Assembly (NCBI GenBank): GCA_030761205.1
Contig: JAULJL010000015.1
Span: forward strand, 12,219,501-12,283,500
DNA from: Fremontodendron californicum
Taxonomy: Eukaryota; Streptophyta; Magnoliopsida; Malvales; Malvaceae
Direction: 5' to 3'
Length of the DNA: 64,000 nucleotides
The notes beneath the pieces were generated by a model. That model saw nothing but the letters and a program-made list of their open reading frames with translations. It was not told the origin of the DNA and ran no database searches. Position numbers and translations under genes: made by a program. Shown here in pieces: positions 44,880-57,017 of the stretch (positions are counted from its first letter, which is position 1; the number at the start of each line of letters is the position of its first letter).

Positions 44880-46200
44880 GAGGTCGTCTTGGTTTAATTT
44901 TAATTTTATATTAATATAAGTAGATTCTTTCTATTATACCATATTATTTGGATGAATGAAAAAAAAATAGTAAAAATTATATTTAAAAAATTTAATTAAT
45001 GGGTGATTTGTAATTTATAAGTATGAGATAGTTTTTTTTTTTTTAAAAAATGATTGATAAATTTTTTTAAAATAAAAATCATATAAAATTTAAAAAGTTA
45101 TCAATAACCTTAGTATGTTTTTTTAATATAATTTTTTTTTTATTTTTTTATCTTTTCACCAACTGAGTTGGTGTCACTTGACTCAACGACACCAATTCAA
45201 TCATTTCATTTATAATAATATAGATATATACTAGATTATGGCACACCCACTATGTCGGTAAATGAAAAAAAAAAGTGAGTAAAAAATTACGTTTAAAAAA
45301 ATTTATTAGTGGGTAATTTGTAACTTATAAGTATGGATAATTTTTTTTAAAAGAATGGATAGTTTTAGAAAAAAAGTTGATAAATTTTTTTAAAATAAAA
45401 ATCATATAAAATTTTAAAAGTCATCAATAACCTTGGTATTTTTTTTTTATATATATAATAAATTTTTCGATTTTTTTGTTTTTTCATTAACTGAGTTGGT
45501 GTCACTTGACTCAATGACACCAACTCAGTCATTCTCTTTATAATAGTACTAGAATTTCACACACTGTGAGTGAATATATATTTTAGAAAATAATAAATTA
45601 TATTTTAAAAAATTAAATATAAAAGAATGGATAGTTTGTGTTAGTGGATAATTTTTGTAAGTGAGTAGTTTTTTTAGAAAATAAGTAGTTTTTTTAGAAG
45701 TAGATAGATAATTTTTAAAAAAAAAATTATTATATAAAATATAAAATATAAAATTATGTAATTATCTTTATTTTTTTAAACATTTAATGATTTTTTTGTA
45801 TTTTCACCAACTGAGTTGGTGTCACTTAACTCAGTAACACAAACTCAACTATTCATTTTATAATAATACTAGATTATTGCACACCTACTATGTGGGTGAA
45901 TAAAAAAAAGTGAGTAAAAAGTTATGTTTAAAAAAAATTATTAGTGATTAGTTTGTAACTTGTAAGCATGGGTATTTTTTTAAAAAAAAGTGGGTAGTTT
46001 TAAAAAAAAGGTTAGATAAATTTTTTTATAAATAAAAATCATATAAAATTTGAAAAATCATCAATAACCTTACTATATTTTTTTGATATAACAAATATTT
46101 TTATTTTTTTATTTTTCACTAACTGAGTTGGTGTCACATGATTCAGTGACACCAACTCAATTATTTTTTTTTTTTTATAATAGCAGAGATAGATATAGAA
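44880..46200. repeat. Tandem array of four ~320-bp units, each with a palindrome
   Basis: The palindrome TGAGTTGGTGTCA..TGACACCAACTCA (13-bp arms, 9-10-bp loop) recurs at about 45164, 45492, 45814 and 46118. Each is followed by TTATAATA-CTAGATTATG, CACACCCACTATGTGGGTGA and AAGTGAGTAAAAA. Period about 320-328 bp. Looser relatives of the palindrome occur at 35350 and 35460 beside the WAT1-like gene. Confidence 0.85.
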
Positions 46201-46626
46201 TAGATAATTAGTAAGGGTAAAAATAAGAAGAAAAAAAAAACGTAATGGCGTGGATAAAATAGAAAAAGACCAATTTGCACGATCTGAAGAGCAGTTGGCC
46301 AAGTTCAACCGTTCTTTTCATCGCCGAACAAGGCCTTAACTATTTATTAATAATCAGTTCACTATTTTGCCAGTTGGATCTTCAAGCTCAAGCTCTAGAT
46401 GGCTCTGATCAACCGGAACTCAAATCTTTCTCATAGCTAGCCTTGCGGCTTAACCAATTTCTAGGGCTTAAACTCATAAAAGCCCACAATTAAAGCAATA
46501 GGCTGCAATGTTGGGCGAAGGCATCCACAAATTTTGAATGATGAAAACCCAACAATGGGTTAGCAAAGTAAAATAGTCCAAATAATTTGAAGAAGCATAA
46601 AACTTTTTTACTTTCATCTCTCGTTT
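46201..46626. other. Intergenic DNA, nothing identified
   Basis: Unique-looking sequence without a supportable gene. Confidence 0.45.
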
Positions 46627-47104
46627 TAAGGATGATAATGAATAGTAAAATATGGAATGATTCGATTTTTGTGGATTCAAATTATTTTGAATTGAATATT
46701 AGATTTATTATCCATAATGGATTCGAAACAGATTCAAATAGATAATTTTGAATATCTAATATCCGAATTCGCTTTAGTTTTGATTCGGATAACATCAGAT
46801 ATCTGAATTTGCTTTACTTATACAGATAACATATTTGGATATCCGATTCCAAGATTTATTCAAATATTAAAATTTTTGTTTAATTTTATATTTTTATCTT
46901 TAAAAAATTTGGTTTAATGAATTTGAATATTTGACGGATTCGAATATTTTACGAATATTACTATCTAAATCGGATATGATTTGGAAAGTATTATTCAGAT
47001 AGTAAGCGGATAATAAACGAATTCAAATATCATGTAAATTAAATGGTTTCTAATTCAAATTCGTATATTTTAAAAATTTCAGATATCTTAATACTGTCAT
47101 CCCA
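46627..47104. mobile_element. Older copy of the TAGGGATGG MITE family
   Basis: Ends TAAGGATGATAATG and ATACTGTCATCCCA are inverted and match the ends at 42389..42826. The interior has the same ATCCGAATTC / GATTCGGATA alternation. Target duplication no longer visible. Confidence 0.6.
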
Positions 47105-47460
47105 ATCTTTATCTCCCTTCATGTTCATGTGTCCTGCTCAATTTGTAGGGATTTTTCTTCCAAAGTTTTCCTGCTCTCAGACCCTTCCCAGCCCCCCTTG
47201 TCTCCCTCTCCTTCTCTTCTGTCATTTTCCCTCTTTCTCACATCTATTATATCACTCAGTTTGTCTTCTTTTTTTTTGCCATTTTTTAAACTAAATTATT
47301 GTTGGTTTCATTCGGACTCAACTATATAAAGCTATACTCTCTTCTTTTTTTTTTTTTCTTTTTTTTTTCTAACTTATTTTTCCTTGGTTGAATAATCACT
47401 AATTTTTTCTTTCAAGTTTTATTTTTTTAAAATTCAGATTATATGTATGTTGTTATATCT
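47105..47460. other. Pyrimidine-rich intergenic DNA
   Basis: T/C-rich stretch (47170..47400) with poly-T runs; apparent Ser/Phe/Leu-rich frames are composition artefacts. No gene. Confidence 0.5.
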
Positions 47461-47800
47461 TATAAACTAAATTAAAGTAATCCCTCAATTGAGGGTAATT
47501 TTATAAAAAGAATTTAATTTGAAGGATAATTTTATAATCTAAATTAAAGTAATCCTTCAATTGAGGGATCAATTCAATTGAGGATAATTTTGTAATTTTT
47601 TTTAATTAATGATAATTTTATAATTTTTTTTATAAACTAAATTAAAGTAATCCCTCAATTGAGAGTAATTTTATAAATAAAAAAATAATTTGAAGGATAA
47701 TTTTATAATCTAAATTAAAGTAATCCTTCAATTGAGGGATCAATTCAATTGAGATAATTTTGTAGTTTTTTAAATTGAAGGATAATTTAAAAATAAATTT
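47461..47800. repeat. Two tandem ~170-bp units
   Basis: TATAAACTAAATTAAAGTAA begins at 47461 and 47631. Each unit holds CCCTCAATTGAGGG-type palindromes and AAGGATAATTTTATAATCTA. Confidence 0.75.
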
Positions 47801-47869
47801 ATATTTTATAAATAATTATCACGTGTTGTATTGTATTTATGTTTTTTTTGTTGTATTATAATTATTTTA

Positions 47870-48430
47870 AAGGTATTATATATATAAATTTTGATACATT
47901 ATATATAGATTTTGACATATTCGTGCATTCATATTGTGTTAGTGTATATAAATTTTGATACATTATATATAGATTTTGACATATTCGTGCATTCATATTG
48001 TATTAGTGTTATTTTTCGTATTGTATTGTGTTTTAGTTATTTTTTCGTATTCGTGTCGAGTCTGAAATTGTCAGATCTAATTAGCATTATTCAAATAATT
48101 TTCAATTTTGTGTCACGTTATTTTTTTGTGTGGTGTTGATAGATTTTGACACATTCGTGTTGAGTTAGTGTCATTTTTTTGTGTTGTATTGTGTTTTAGT
48201 TATTTTTTCATATTCGTTTCGTGTCCGAAATTTTCAAGTCTAATTGGCATTATTCAAAAAATTCTTAGTTTTGTGTCAAGTTCGTTTTATATAAATTTCG
48301 ACACGTTTGTGTATTCATGTCGTAGTCATGTTATTTTTTCGTATTGTGTCGTATTTTAATTATTTTTTTATGTCATGTTCGTGTGTGACACTATTCAAAT
48401 AACTCCTAATTTTGTGTTACGTGTTTTTAG
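47870..48430. repeat. CGTGT-rich repeat block with a 64-bp duplication
   Basis: The stretch from TATATAAATTTTGATACATT to CATATTCGTGCATTCATATT occurs at 47881 and again at 47945. The remainder repeats TTTTTCGTATTGTGT and TGTCCGAAATTGTCAG-like words, relating it to the TAGATCTG MITE family. Confidence 0.65.
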
Positions 48431-49228
48431 TGATTGGTTCTTTAATTTTTTTTTTTAAAAATAAAGTCATTATTTTTTTTTATTTTTATATTATTAAATA
48501 CAAAATATTGTATTGGTCAATTATCGATAAAATTTAAAATATTGAATAATAATATGAGATTGGTTGATGTAAGTAATTTTTTTTAACTTTTAGCGTTCAA
48601 TTAAAAAATATATATATATATTATGATAATTAAATAGTAAAAAAAAAAAACTATGTTAAATGATGTTATAAGTTATGAGTTATTGTAAGATAGTTGTTAG
48701 GTTTATATTTTATATTTTTTTATTTCTTAATATGAATAGAAATTATGGATATCAATATAATCTAAATGAATTAAATTTTGATATCCATTTTAATTTTTTA
48801 CATATAATATATATATATAATGAATTAGATTCGTTTTGTATTTGTGTTATTTTATATCTATACCTTACTTTAAAAGTTGCCATCAAATTGAGATATTTTG
48901 CATAATTTATCATAGTAATTCAATTTTAACTCTAAATTCATGTTATTTTTTATTTTATAATCGTATCCAATGTATTACTAAAAACAATAAAATCGAAACA
49001 ACACGAGACTTCAAACACTAATATATATATATATATATATATTTTCCCTTTTAAAAAACGTTTTGCTCTTTTATTACCAATGAAAGTAGAGCATATACAC
49101 ACCAAAATTTATAATACATATATGAATGGAAATAAATAATAAAGCAAGTTTCATCAAATGATGAAATTGGCTGAATTCGTCACCTAATAATAATAACCTG
49201 GCTAGGAAAGTATCGGATCATAAAACAG
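48431..49228. other. AT-rich intergenic DNA
   Basis: No gene; short TA runs at about 48610..48622 and 49021..49042. Confidence 0.5.
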
Positions 49229-49623
49229 TTTATATATATATATATATATATATATTTGAAATAAGGAGAATTAATTTATATTGGTATAAAATTAATTATT
49301 TTTACATATTTTTATAATGTTATATACGATTGATATTTTAACAAATTGATAACTAGATTTATTAATATAATCACACTCGTCTTACATATAAAGTTTTGAA
49401 TCGATCCGATATTTATATCACGTTGATTGAAAATATTATTTTTATATATATTTAATAGGTAAATTTTTTACATCAAATAAATAATTAAATATTTTAATTT
49501 ATTTAAAATTTAACATACACAATTTATATGAATAAAATATAAATACAATATTCAAATTAAATAAATATAAATAATATAAAAATATATAAAATTAAATTAA
49601 TTTTATATTAATATAAATAGATG
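49229..49623. mobile_element. (TA)n-flanked MITE, worn copy
   Basis: A TA run (49231..49255) abuts an element with AATTTATATTGGTATAAAAT and TATACGATTGATATTTTAAC at the left and an inverted AAATTAATTTTATATTAATA..TAAATAGAT end. Same family as 32826 and 50670. Confidence 0.65.
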
Positions 49624-50333
49624 CCGCCTCATTTGAAATTTTCTGACATTGAACTCTCATCATTTTAATATAGAACAGTTCTATGATTACGAAATGTGTC
49701 TTTGGATACAATATAGTGACCCACTTAATTGATGTTGTTTTTAAGTGATGTGAAGACTCGTCAATGCGGTGGACCGCAGTCCGCAGGTGGTACCGCTGAC
49801 AGGCAACCATTTTTCCGTCATTTTAAGTGACATTCAACGATTAGTAAATTCAACAATTAGTAAATTCAACAATTAATAAATGATATTGTTGATAAAATTT
49901 GAATTTTGATATTTATTAAGATGTTAATAAGTACTCCATCAATTAAATCAATGCACCTTAACTCATTCAACAATCATTGGTTTTATAAGAGACTGAAATA
50001 CAATAAAAATATATGTAGACATGAAAATTGATAAGGGACCATAATTTAACAAAGCAGTTAAACGAGTTGCGTATAAAATTTATTCATTAATTATTAAAAT
50101 TGTTTGCTTAAACGTATAGTAATTAAATAGTGTTGGATTTGAGACTTATTGGTGACCAAACCTCATTTACATTAATCTCAAAGATACAATACCTTAATCT
50201 CTGATATGGAATATCCTTGATGATTAATTTCTTGTAAAAAAAAAAATTTTAATTAATCACTGCTTACACAGTTTGTTCATAGAAAAATATAACTAATTAA
50301 GAAGAAATTGATGAGTGGGATTGCAATTATCTG
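49624..50333. other. Intergenic DNA, nothing identified
   Basis: Includes a short GC-rich patch (49755..49805, GGTGGACCGCAGTCCGCAGG) that looks like a degraded GC-rich repeat; no gene. Confidence 0.4.
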
Positions 50334-50527
50334 ATAATTTAGACACGATTCGATTATATGATATGAAAAAACAATTATATAATATAAAATACGAACACAC
50401 GTAAGATATAAATATATAAACGCATCAAAATCTATATAACACGAATTATTAACGTGTCAAAATTTATATAAATATTTTAAATACAATAATAACACATAAA
50501 AATAATACGAATACACATATTATCATG
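50334..50527. repeat. Worn TAGATCTG-family MITE
   Basis: Starts TATCTGATAATTTAGACACG and ends AATACACATATTATCATGTG; interior ACGAAT/AATACGA words as in 36969..37228. Confidence 0.5.
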
Positions 50528-50655
50528 TGCTTGTGTTGATAAAAAAGGCCCTATATTAACTATAAGACAAGCAGACAGCTTATAAACCTGTCTTTTTTAA
50601 CTGTTTTATCCCTCATTTTTAAACAAATTATATAAAATCGAAACCAACTAGGAGT

Positions 50656-51055
50656 ATATATATATAATGAGAGATCCACTTATATTAGTATAAAACTAAA
50701 TTAGTTTTACACACTTCCGGAATTTTTTATACGATTTATATTTTTACAAACCGACCGTTGGATTTAACAATATAATTGTATTCGTCGTGCACGTAAAGTT
50801 TCGAATCGATCTGATATCTCTATCATATCGATCGAGAATGCTATCTTTTTCAATATATATTTAAATGATTGAAAGTTTTTTATATCGAACAAATAGTTAG
50901 ACATTTTTAATTTTTAATTTACTCGAAACTCAACGTGCGTGATCTATATGAATAGAAAATGAAATACGACGGTTGGATTAAACAAATATAAATCATATAA
51001 AAAATTACAGATGTGTGTAAAGTTAATTTAGTTTTACACTAATTTAAGTGGATTC

Positions 51056-51118
<63 letters not shown>
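50656..51118. mobile_element. (TA)n-flanked MITE, well preserved
   Basis: A short TA run (50656..50667), then GAGATCCACTTATATTAGTA, TTAGTTTTACACACTT and inverted copies at the right ending AAGTGGATTCAT (51057), then a long TA run 51058..51118 (about 30 units). Lies directly downstream of the LRR gene. Confidence 0.8.
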
Positions 51119-51122
<4 letters not shown>

Positions 51123-51242
51123 AGACAAAAATGAAAACAAAAAGAAACTAAGATATATAGTATACTAGTAATAAACTTACACTCTAATATTGCTTCAAGT
51201 AATGTGAAACGTATAACCATCCAGCTTATATTATATCTGATC

Positions 51243-52502
51243 TCAGTCCGTGGAGGTATGATGGCTGAATACTGAACATTGCGATTCCGGCCTCGACGGC
51301 TTCTTTCCCGCACTGGCCGGGCAGGCTGATATCCCAACCGGCGGCACCATGCAATTATAGGACAAGCATAACGACACCGTTTCAGGCAAATCCGGACCTT
51401 GAGGTAATGGGAATCCGGATAAATAGTTATGTTGCAAATACAATGTTTTGGTGGTACCACTATAGACGCTCTTAACGTACTCCTCGGGGACTGATCCAAT
51501 CAGATGGTTATTATTCAAGAACAGAGTCTCAACTCCAGCCAACGACGGGGTTATTTCCCCCGTGATGAAGTTATGGCTCAAGTCCACGATGGATCCCTCG
51601 CCGTAGGATTGAACCGTGGGGTCCATCTTCATTGATGGGAGCCCACCCGATAAATTGTTCCGCTGCAAAAACAGTGAAGACAGGGTGGGGTTAAAGAGGA
51701 GTGAAGTTGGGATGGGCCCACTGAACTTGTTCATGCTAACGTCGAGGTACACTAACTCGGATAGTGATTCCAGGCCGTTGAGTGGACCCCACATCGAGTT
51801 CTCCGACACTGACAAGTAACGGAGAGTTAACGGCAACCTTGGCAACGGTCCACTGATCTTGTTCTTCTTCAAATCCAAGTGTAATAACTGCGCCGACACT
51901 GTTCTATGTAACTCGCCTGTTAACTCGTTTGAACTCAATATCAGAACTTTTAAAGATGGAAGCTTTGTCAGACCTGGTGGAATTGACCCGGTGAGTTGGT
52001 TTGAACTCAGATCGAGAGTGTGTAATAATGGGAGAGTAGAAAAGGAGGGTGGTATGGGTCCTGTTAAGCGGTTGTTGGTCAAGGAAATGACTCGAAGACT
52101 AGTGAGTTGACCCAGTTGGGGAGGGATGGGACCGGTGACGAGACCAGGGAAGAGGATGAGTTGGGTTAGCTCTGTAAGGTTGGAAAGAGCAGGGGAGAGT
52201 GAGCCAGCGAGGCCAGGTGAATCAGAAAGGCCGGTGCCGAGCGAGAGAATAGTGACTCGATCGTTAAAAGCGCAGGTGATGCCGGTGAATGAGGAGCAAG
52301 GATCTGATGCGCTGAAGTCCCAAGTAGAGAAGAATCTTGAGCCTGGAATGTCTGTCAGGCTGTCTTTGATGGCTGACAATGCCGCCAGATCAACAACGCT
52401 GATCTTGGGACGTCGTTGCTGAAATGATAAAACAGCCGCATTGACAGAAAACAACACAAAAAGAAGAAGAAAAAAACGTGGTTGGTAATGGCGGTGAGCC
52501 AT
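51243..52502 (-). CDS. Secreted leucine-rich-repeat protein, no kinase domain
   Basis: Single-exon gene, 419 aa from ATG 52502 (a second in-frame ATG 33 bases upstream would add 11 residues). The chosen start opens a signal peptide MAHRHYQPRFFLLLFVLFSV. A plant LRR N-cap follows (DLAALSAIKDSLTDIPGS, then SDPCSSFTGITC). About nine or ten extracellular-type LRRs fit LxxLxxLxLxxNxLxGxIP, for example VISLTNNRLTGPIPPSF and TLDLSSNQLTGSIPPGL. A Cys-rich C-cap ends the protein (LSYNCMVPPVGISACPASAG). No transmembrane helix, kinase or GPI-type tail is visible, so it is probably an apoplastic LRR protein or co-receptor-like partner rather than a receptor kinase. Target unknown. Local GC is much higher than in the flanks, as expected for a host gene. 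Confidence 0.92.
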   Translation of the reverse strand: MAHRHYQPRFFLLLFVLFSVNAAVLSFQQRRPKISVVDLAALSAIKDSLTDIPGSRFFSTWDFSASDPCSSFTGITCAFNDRVTILSLGTGLSDSPGLAGSLSPALSNLTELTQLILFPGLVTGPIPPQLGQLTSLRVISLTNNRLTGPIPPSFSTLPLLHTLDLSSNQLTGSIPPGLTKLPSLKVLILSSNELTGELHRTVSAQLLHLDLKKNKISGPLPRLPLTLRYLSVSENSMWGPLNGLESLSELVYLDVSMNKFSGPIPTSLLFNPTLSSLFLQRNNLSGGLPSMKMDPTVQSYGEGSIVDLSHNFITGEITPSLAGVETLFLNNNHLIGSVPEEYVKSVYSGTTKTLYLQHNYLSGFPLPQGPDLPETVSLCLSYNCMVPPVGISACPASAGKKPSRPESQCSVFSHHTSTD

Positions 52503-53501
52503 AAGGGAAATACTGCTGCTATGTAGTTGAATCAAAGGAAAAAAAAAAACTAAAAAACAAGCTATCTGAAAGTAAGGATAGAGAAGGAGGGACAGGCGGT
52601 GGACGTGATTTTATTAATGAATTAGAATATTTTTATGGTTGAAAGTTGAATCAATGGATCCAAGAGAGACCAATAGTAATAATTTGGTTCAAAAAATGGC
52701 GAAAGAAAAAAGAAAGAAATTAAACCAAGACAATGTAATAATAATTGAAATAAGTGAGAGTAGGGAAGGAAAATGACATAAGAGAAGAAGGAGAGGGAGG
52801 CAAGGGAGGTGGGAAGGAGAGAGGGGTCATTTTGTATGTGTTTTTGTTCCAAAATTAGTGGCTGGAATTTGGAAGGGGACGCACGAACTAGGGAGTGACT
52901 GACTAGATATGATCATTTGTTTATCTTTGTTATTTTTTTTTATTGTAATCATATTTAAAATATTATATATTTTATATAAATTTTAATATAATAGTAAATT
53001 TATATCTTGTTTATATTATATTTTAATTATTTTTTTTATATGATGTACATATCAACTGATGACAGATGAGAGAGAATTGGATATGGGGGATCTAAACTAA
53101 AGAGACCAAATTAAACTAGAGATCAGCTAATGTATGGTATTGCATAATAATGGGATGGGCTGGTTTTTATCGTAGGGATTGAGACACTAAGGATATTAAA
53201 GAATAACCTGTCCTACATAGGTTACCTTTTCAGCAGCTTTTGACCCCATAATCTTCTTCTTTTTTTTTCTTTCTTTTTTTCATGTATGTATATTCCCCAC
53301 TTTTAGGTTTGCTTTTTCATATATCCCTCACGCTTCCCATGCTTCATGCTTGGATTCTCCTTTCTCAGCCACCATAATGCCGCATTAAGAAAAAGTATAG
53401 CTTAAAAATTACATACACTATTTTTTTTAAAACAGAATAGAATGAGTAATTCAAATGACTGAAAAAGTGATACTAGTAGCCAACGAAGTCTGTAATAGAA
53501 T
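52503..53501 (-). other. Upstream region of the LRR gene
   Basis: The probable promoter and leader (52503..52860) is purine-rich on +. Further upstream is ordinary AT-rich DNA with a T-rich tract at 53255..53280. No additional gene is supported. Confidence 0.4.
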
Positions 53502-53770
53502 AGTTCATGGGTCTGGATTTAGAATAATTTTTTTGTTTATTCAAATTTAATTCGGGTCGACTTGGAAAGTCTATTTTATTATTTAAAATATTATTTTTAT
53601 ATTAATATTTATAATTAAATTTAAATAAAATAATATTTTTATTAAGTAAATAGTAATTCAGACCAAATCGGGTTGATCTTGATTGTAAAAATCTCAATCT
53701 AGACCCGATTCAATTAAAATCGAATCTATCAAGCTGGACAAGTAACTCGACCCATGGATAGATCTAGTCT
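53502..53770. mobile_element. Short MITE-like repeat GTTCATGGGTC family
   Basis: Ends AGTTCATGGGTCTGGATTTAG and CTCGACCCATGGATAGATCT are inverted (GTTCATGGGTC against GACCCATGGAT). The core TTTATTATTTAAAATATTAT resembles repeats at about 3000 and 13050. Confidence 0.5.
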
Positions 53771-54229
53771 GTAAAAAAAAGTCCGCTTTATGTTTCTAAT
53801 ATTATATTAGATTTTGTATATGTAACCATATATTAATTTTCTCAATTATGTCTTCTTCTTTTTTTTTTTATAAAAAAAAAATCGCAATTTGGAGATGAAA
53901 AAAATGTTGCAAAAGTTAGATTTGAATCTTAAATTTGTTGAATAGTCACTTCTGATTTTGCTTAGTTTTTTATATATTTATGTATGCCTAAGCCTAATAC
54001 AACCATCTATAACAAACATTAAAACTATCCCCAAACTCACTCTCTTGCTTTGATTAGGAAAATTGAATTCATGTTTTTTTTCACCTTAACAATGACTTTA
54101 ATCATTTTTTAGATTTTTTTTTCAGTATTAGGCTATGTCTTAAGACACGTTCATGGGTTAATTTTAGGTGAGGCATAAATTAGTTGGGTATTATTGACCT
54201 TCACTTATAGATTAATGATTGGTAATGTG
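53771..54229. other. Intergenic DNA with possible SINE relic
   Basis: Bases 53920..54010 resemble the SINE at 37868..38025 (GATTTGAATCTTAAATTTGTTG, CCTAAGCCTAATACAACCATCT) but are too worn for certainty. Poly-T/A at 53855..53880. Confidence 0.35.
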
Positions 54230-55260
54230 ATTAATCTTTTCTGATGAGATTTTTCAGTGTAATCGTGTCGTGCTCGTGTTATTTTTTCGTGTGCTTAAAG
54301 TATTCGTGGTAGTGTTATTTTTTCATATGTTCAAAGTATTATAAATTTACATACTTTTTACAAGTTAATAATTCATTTTATGTAGATTTTTACACATTCG
54401 TGTCATGTTCATGTTATTTTTCGTGTCGTGTTTGTGTTATTTTTGTGTGTGTTCAAAGTATTATAAATTTATATAAATTTGTATATGTTAATAATTCGTT
54501 TTATGTAGATTTTGACACATTCGTATATTTGTTTTGTGTTCATGTTATTTTTCCTGTCGTATGGTATTTTAATTATTTTTGTCATATTGTGTTCGTGTCG
54601 TGTTTCAATTCATCAAAATATTTTGCATAATTTATTATGGTGATTCAATTTAGAGAAAATTTTTTGTGTTCGTGTCGTGTCTTAATTCATTCCATATTTT
54701 ACATAATTTGTCATAATGGTTCAATTTAGAGAAAAAATTATATGTTCGTAACGTGTTCGTGTTATTTTTTCGTGTGTTTAAAGTATTATAAATTTATATA
54801 AACTTTTACAAGTTAATAATTCGTTTTATGTAGATTTTGATACGCTCGTGTATTTGTGTCATGTTAATGTTATTTTTCGTATTGTGTTTTAATTAATTTT
54901 TTCATGTTGTGTTCGTGTCGTATAATCATGTTGTGTTAGAAATTACCAAGTTTAATTGACACTATTCAAATAACTTTCAATTTTGTGGCACATGTCGTCG
55001 TGTTCGTGTTATTTTTCTGTCATAATCGTATTCAAGGTGTTATATATTTATATAAATCTTGACACGTTAATAATTCGTTTTATGTAGATTTTGATACGTT
55101 TGTGTATTTGCGTCGTATTCATGTTATTTTTCGTGTCGTGTCGTGTTTTAATTATTTTTTTCATGTTAAGTTCGTATCGTATAATTATGTTGTGTCCGAA
55201 ATTGCCAGATTTAAATGACCATATTCAAATAACTTTCAATTTTATATCAGATGTCGTATA
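54230..55260. repeat. Expanded CGTGT-rich repeat, about four units
   Basis: TTAATAATTCGTTTTATGTAG recurs at about 54366, 54489, 54813 and 55065, each within TCGTGTTATTTTTCGTG and AAAGTATTATAAATTTATAT contexts. TCCGAAATTGCCAGATTTAA at the right end ties it to the TAGATCTG MITE family, here tandemly expanded. Confidence 0.7.
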
Positions 55261-55914
55261 ATAATGAGAGTTATTATTTTTCTAAATTATCTTTATTTCT
55301 CTTACTTTTTTATCTTTCAAATTTATTACAAAATATAAATTCAAATTCGATAATATACCGGCAGTAAAACGCGAACATTTATCTAGTATTAGTAAAAATT
55401 GGAGTTAAAATATTGTTCATAAGATCAACCAAATTACCTTTATAACTAAATTCTCATATCTTTTTTTAATTCGGTAGAAAATTTGCTTTTTGAATATGAG
55501 ATACATGACTTTAATCATTAAACCGAATTCTAAATTCTCATATTCTATTTACACACAAAGTTATTAAATTAATTTGGAGTCAACATCTAATACCACTTAT
55601 TGACTTGATATTGTCTTTGAATTTTTTTATCATCTGTTTGGAATTGAATGTTCATTTTATATGTTTTTGGTCAAATTTAATTATCTTTGATAATTTTTTT
55701 TATGAAATTGTGCGAACTAAATAAAAATTTGAAAATATGATTTGAAAATTTTTTAATTTAGATTTTTTTTTGAGCTTATATTTTGAAATTTTAATTCAAG
55801 TAATTATAATTAATTATAATCAAAGTTGATGTTTGACATAATAAGAAAATATCAGTAAAAAATGGTCGGATATTCAGTTTGAATTGAGAGAAAACAATAT
55901 ATATATAGAGAGAG
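55261..55914. other. AT-rich intergenic DNA
   Basis: No gene or clear element seen. Confidence 0.45.
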
Positions 55915-56130
55915 AGTTTGTATTTGATGCATTGTCAGTGTATAAAACTATACATTATCAGTGAACCATACGATGATACCTCTTTAATAAAAATATATAT
56001 ATATATATATTTTAAAAATCCTTAAAAATAAATAAAGATTAATAAAGATAACTATAACTGTTAACAATTAGCATCATGTGGTTCACTATCAATTTATACA
56101 TTAACTGTACATCAAATATAAATCCATATA
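55915..56130. mobile_element. ~215-bp MITE
   Basis: Left end GTATTTGATGCATTGTCAGT and GTGAACCATACGATG; right end CATCATGTGGTTCAC and ACTGTACATCAAATATAAAT; inverted over about 50 bp. Confidence 0.7.
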
Positions 56131-56238
56131 TATATATATATAAATATATATATATGGGTCCGTTTAACCGATACCTATAAATATCGATTAAAGATTATTT
56201 ATTTATCATTTTTAAATTTTTTTTTGCATTTAATACAT

Positions 56239-57017
56239 CAATGGCAGATGGTCATGGGAGCCAGGCGGTGTCCTGCCCCCTCAAAAATTTTGCAATCCCT
56301 TAATATAAATATGTATTTACATTAAATATATTTAAATTGGTCCCTCCAAATTAAAATTTTTAATTTTATCCTAATTTTATACATTGACAAAATAAGCTAA
56401 ATAACATTGTTGTTTATTTATTTATTGAATTCACCAGTCATTATGTATAAGTGCTTAAGATCAATAAGCTTATCACAAATATTAAGTTACAATAATGTAG
56501 TTTTCTCAACATAATTTCTCTTATATATTTCAGTTCTATTCTATATCTTTGTAATCATTTTCAATTTGTTTTGCTTAATTATTTGAGTAACCACTTCCCA
56601 ACCATCTTTAGAAAGCTAAATTGTTGTTAAGATTTTAAAAATATATATATGTATATATATATATATTCTTGTCTTCATATGAATAATCTTAAATCTTTTG
56701 TGTTTTTTCAAAAATTCAAGATAGTTCTTTCTTAATTTATGTTATAATGCTATATAAATTTATTTGTCTTAATCTCTTATGAAAAAATATTTCTTTACAA
56801 AGTTTGATGCTTTCATTTGTTGAGATTTTATAAAAATTAAATTGATAATAGATTTGTAAATTTATGAATCTCTAAAATTTATATATTTTATAAGTTTTTT
56901 TATTTTTTATGGGTATATTATTTACGTATTAAAAAAATTCGTGGAATATCTCAATTGAAAATAAAAAATATAAATTTAATTAACTCTCTCAAAATTAAAT
57001 ATCAAGATTCGTCACTA
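56239..57017. mobile_element. hAT-type non-autonomous element, copy A
   Basis: Starts CAATGGCAGATGGTCATGGG and ends AAGATTCGTCACTA. Flanked by TAATACAT (56231..56238) and TAATATAT (57018..57025), an 8-bp duplication with one mismatch. About 75-80% similar throughout to 62115..62947. Non-coding. Confidence 0.8.

Noticed and set aside
47043..47329. Ser/Phe/Leu-rich frames near 47.1 kb
   Set aside because: Overlapping frames in a T/C-rich tract, with no domain, no splice support and no conserved start.
51616..52422. Three + strand frames opposite the LRR gene
   Set aside because: Mirror frames of a GC-richer coding exon; no start context or domain.
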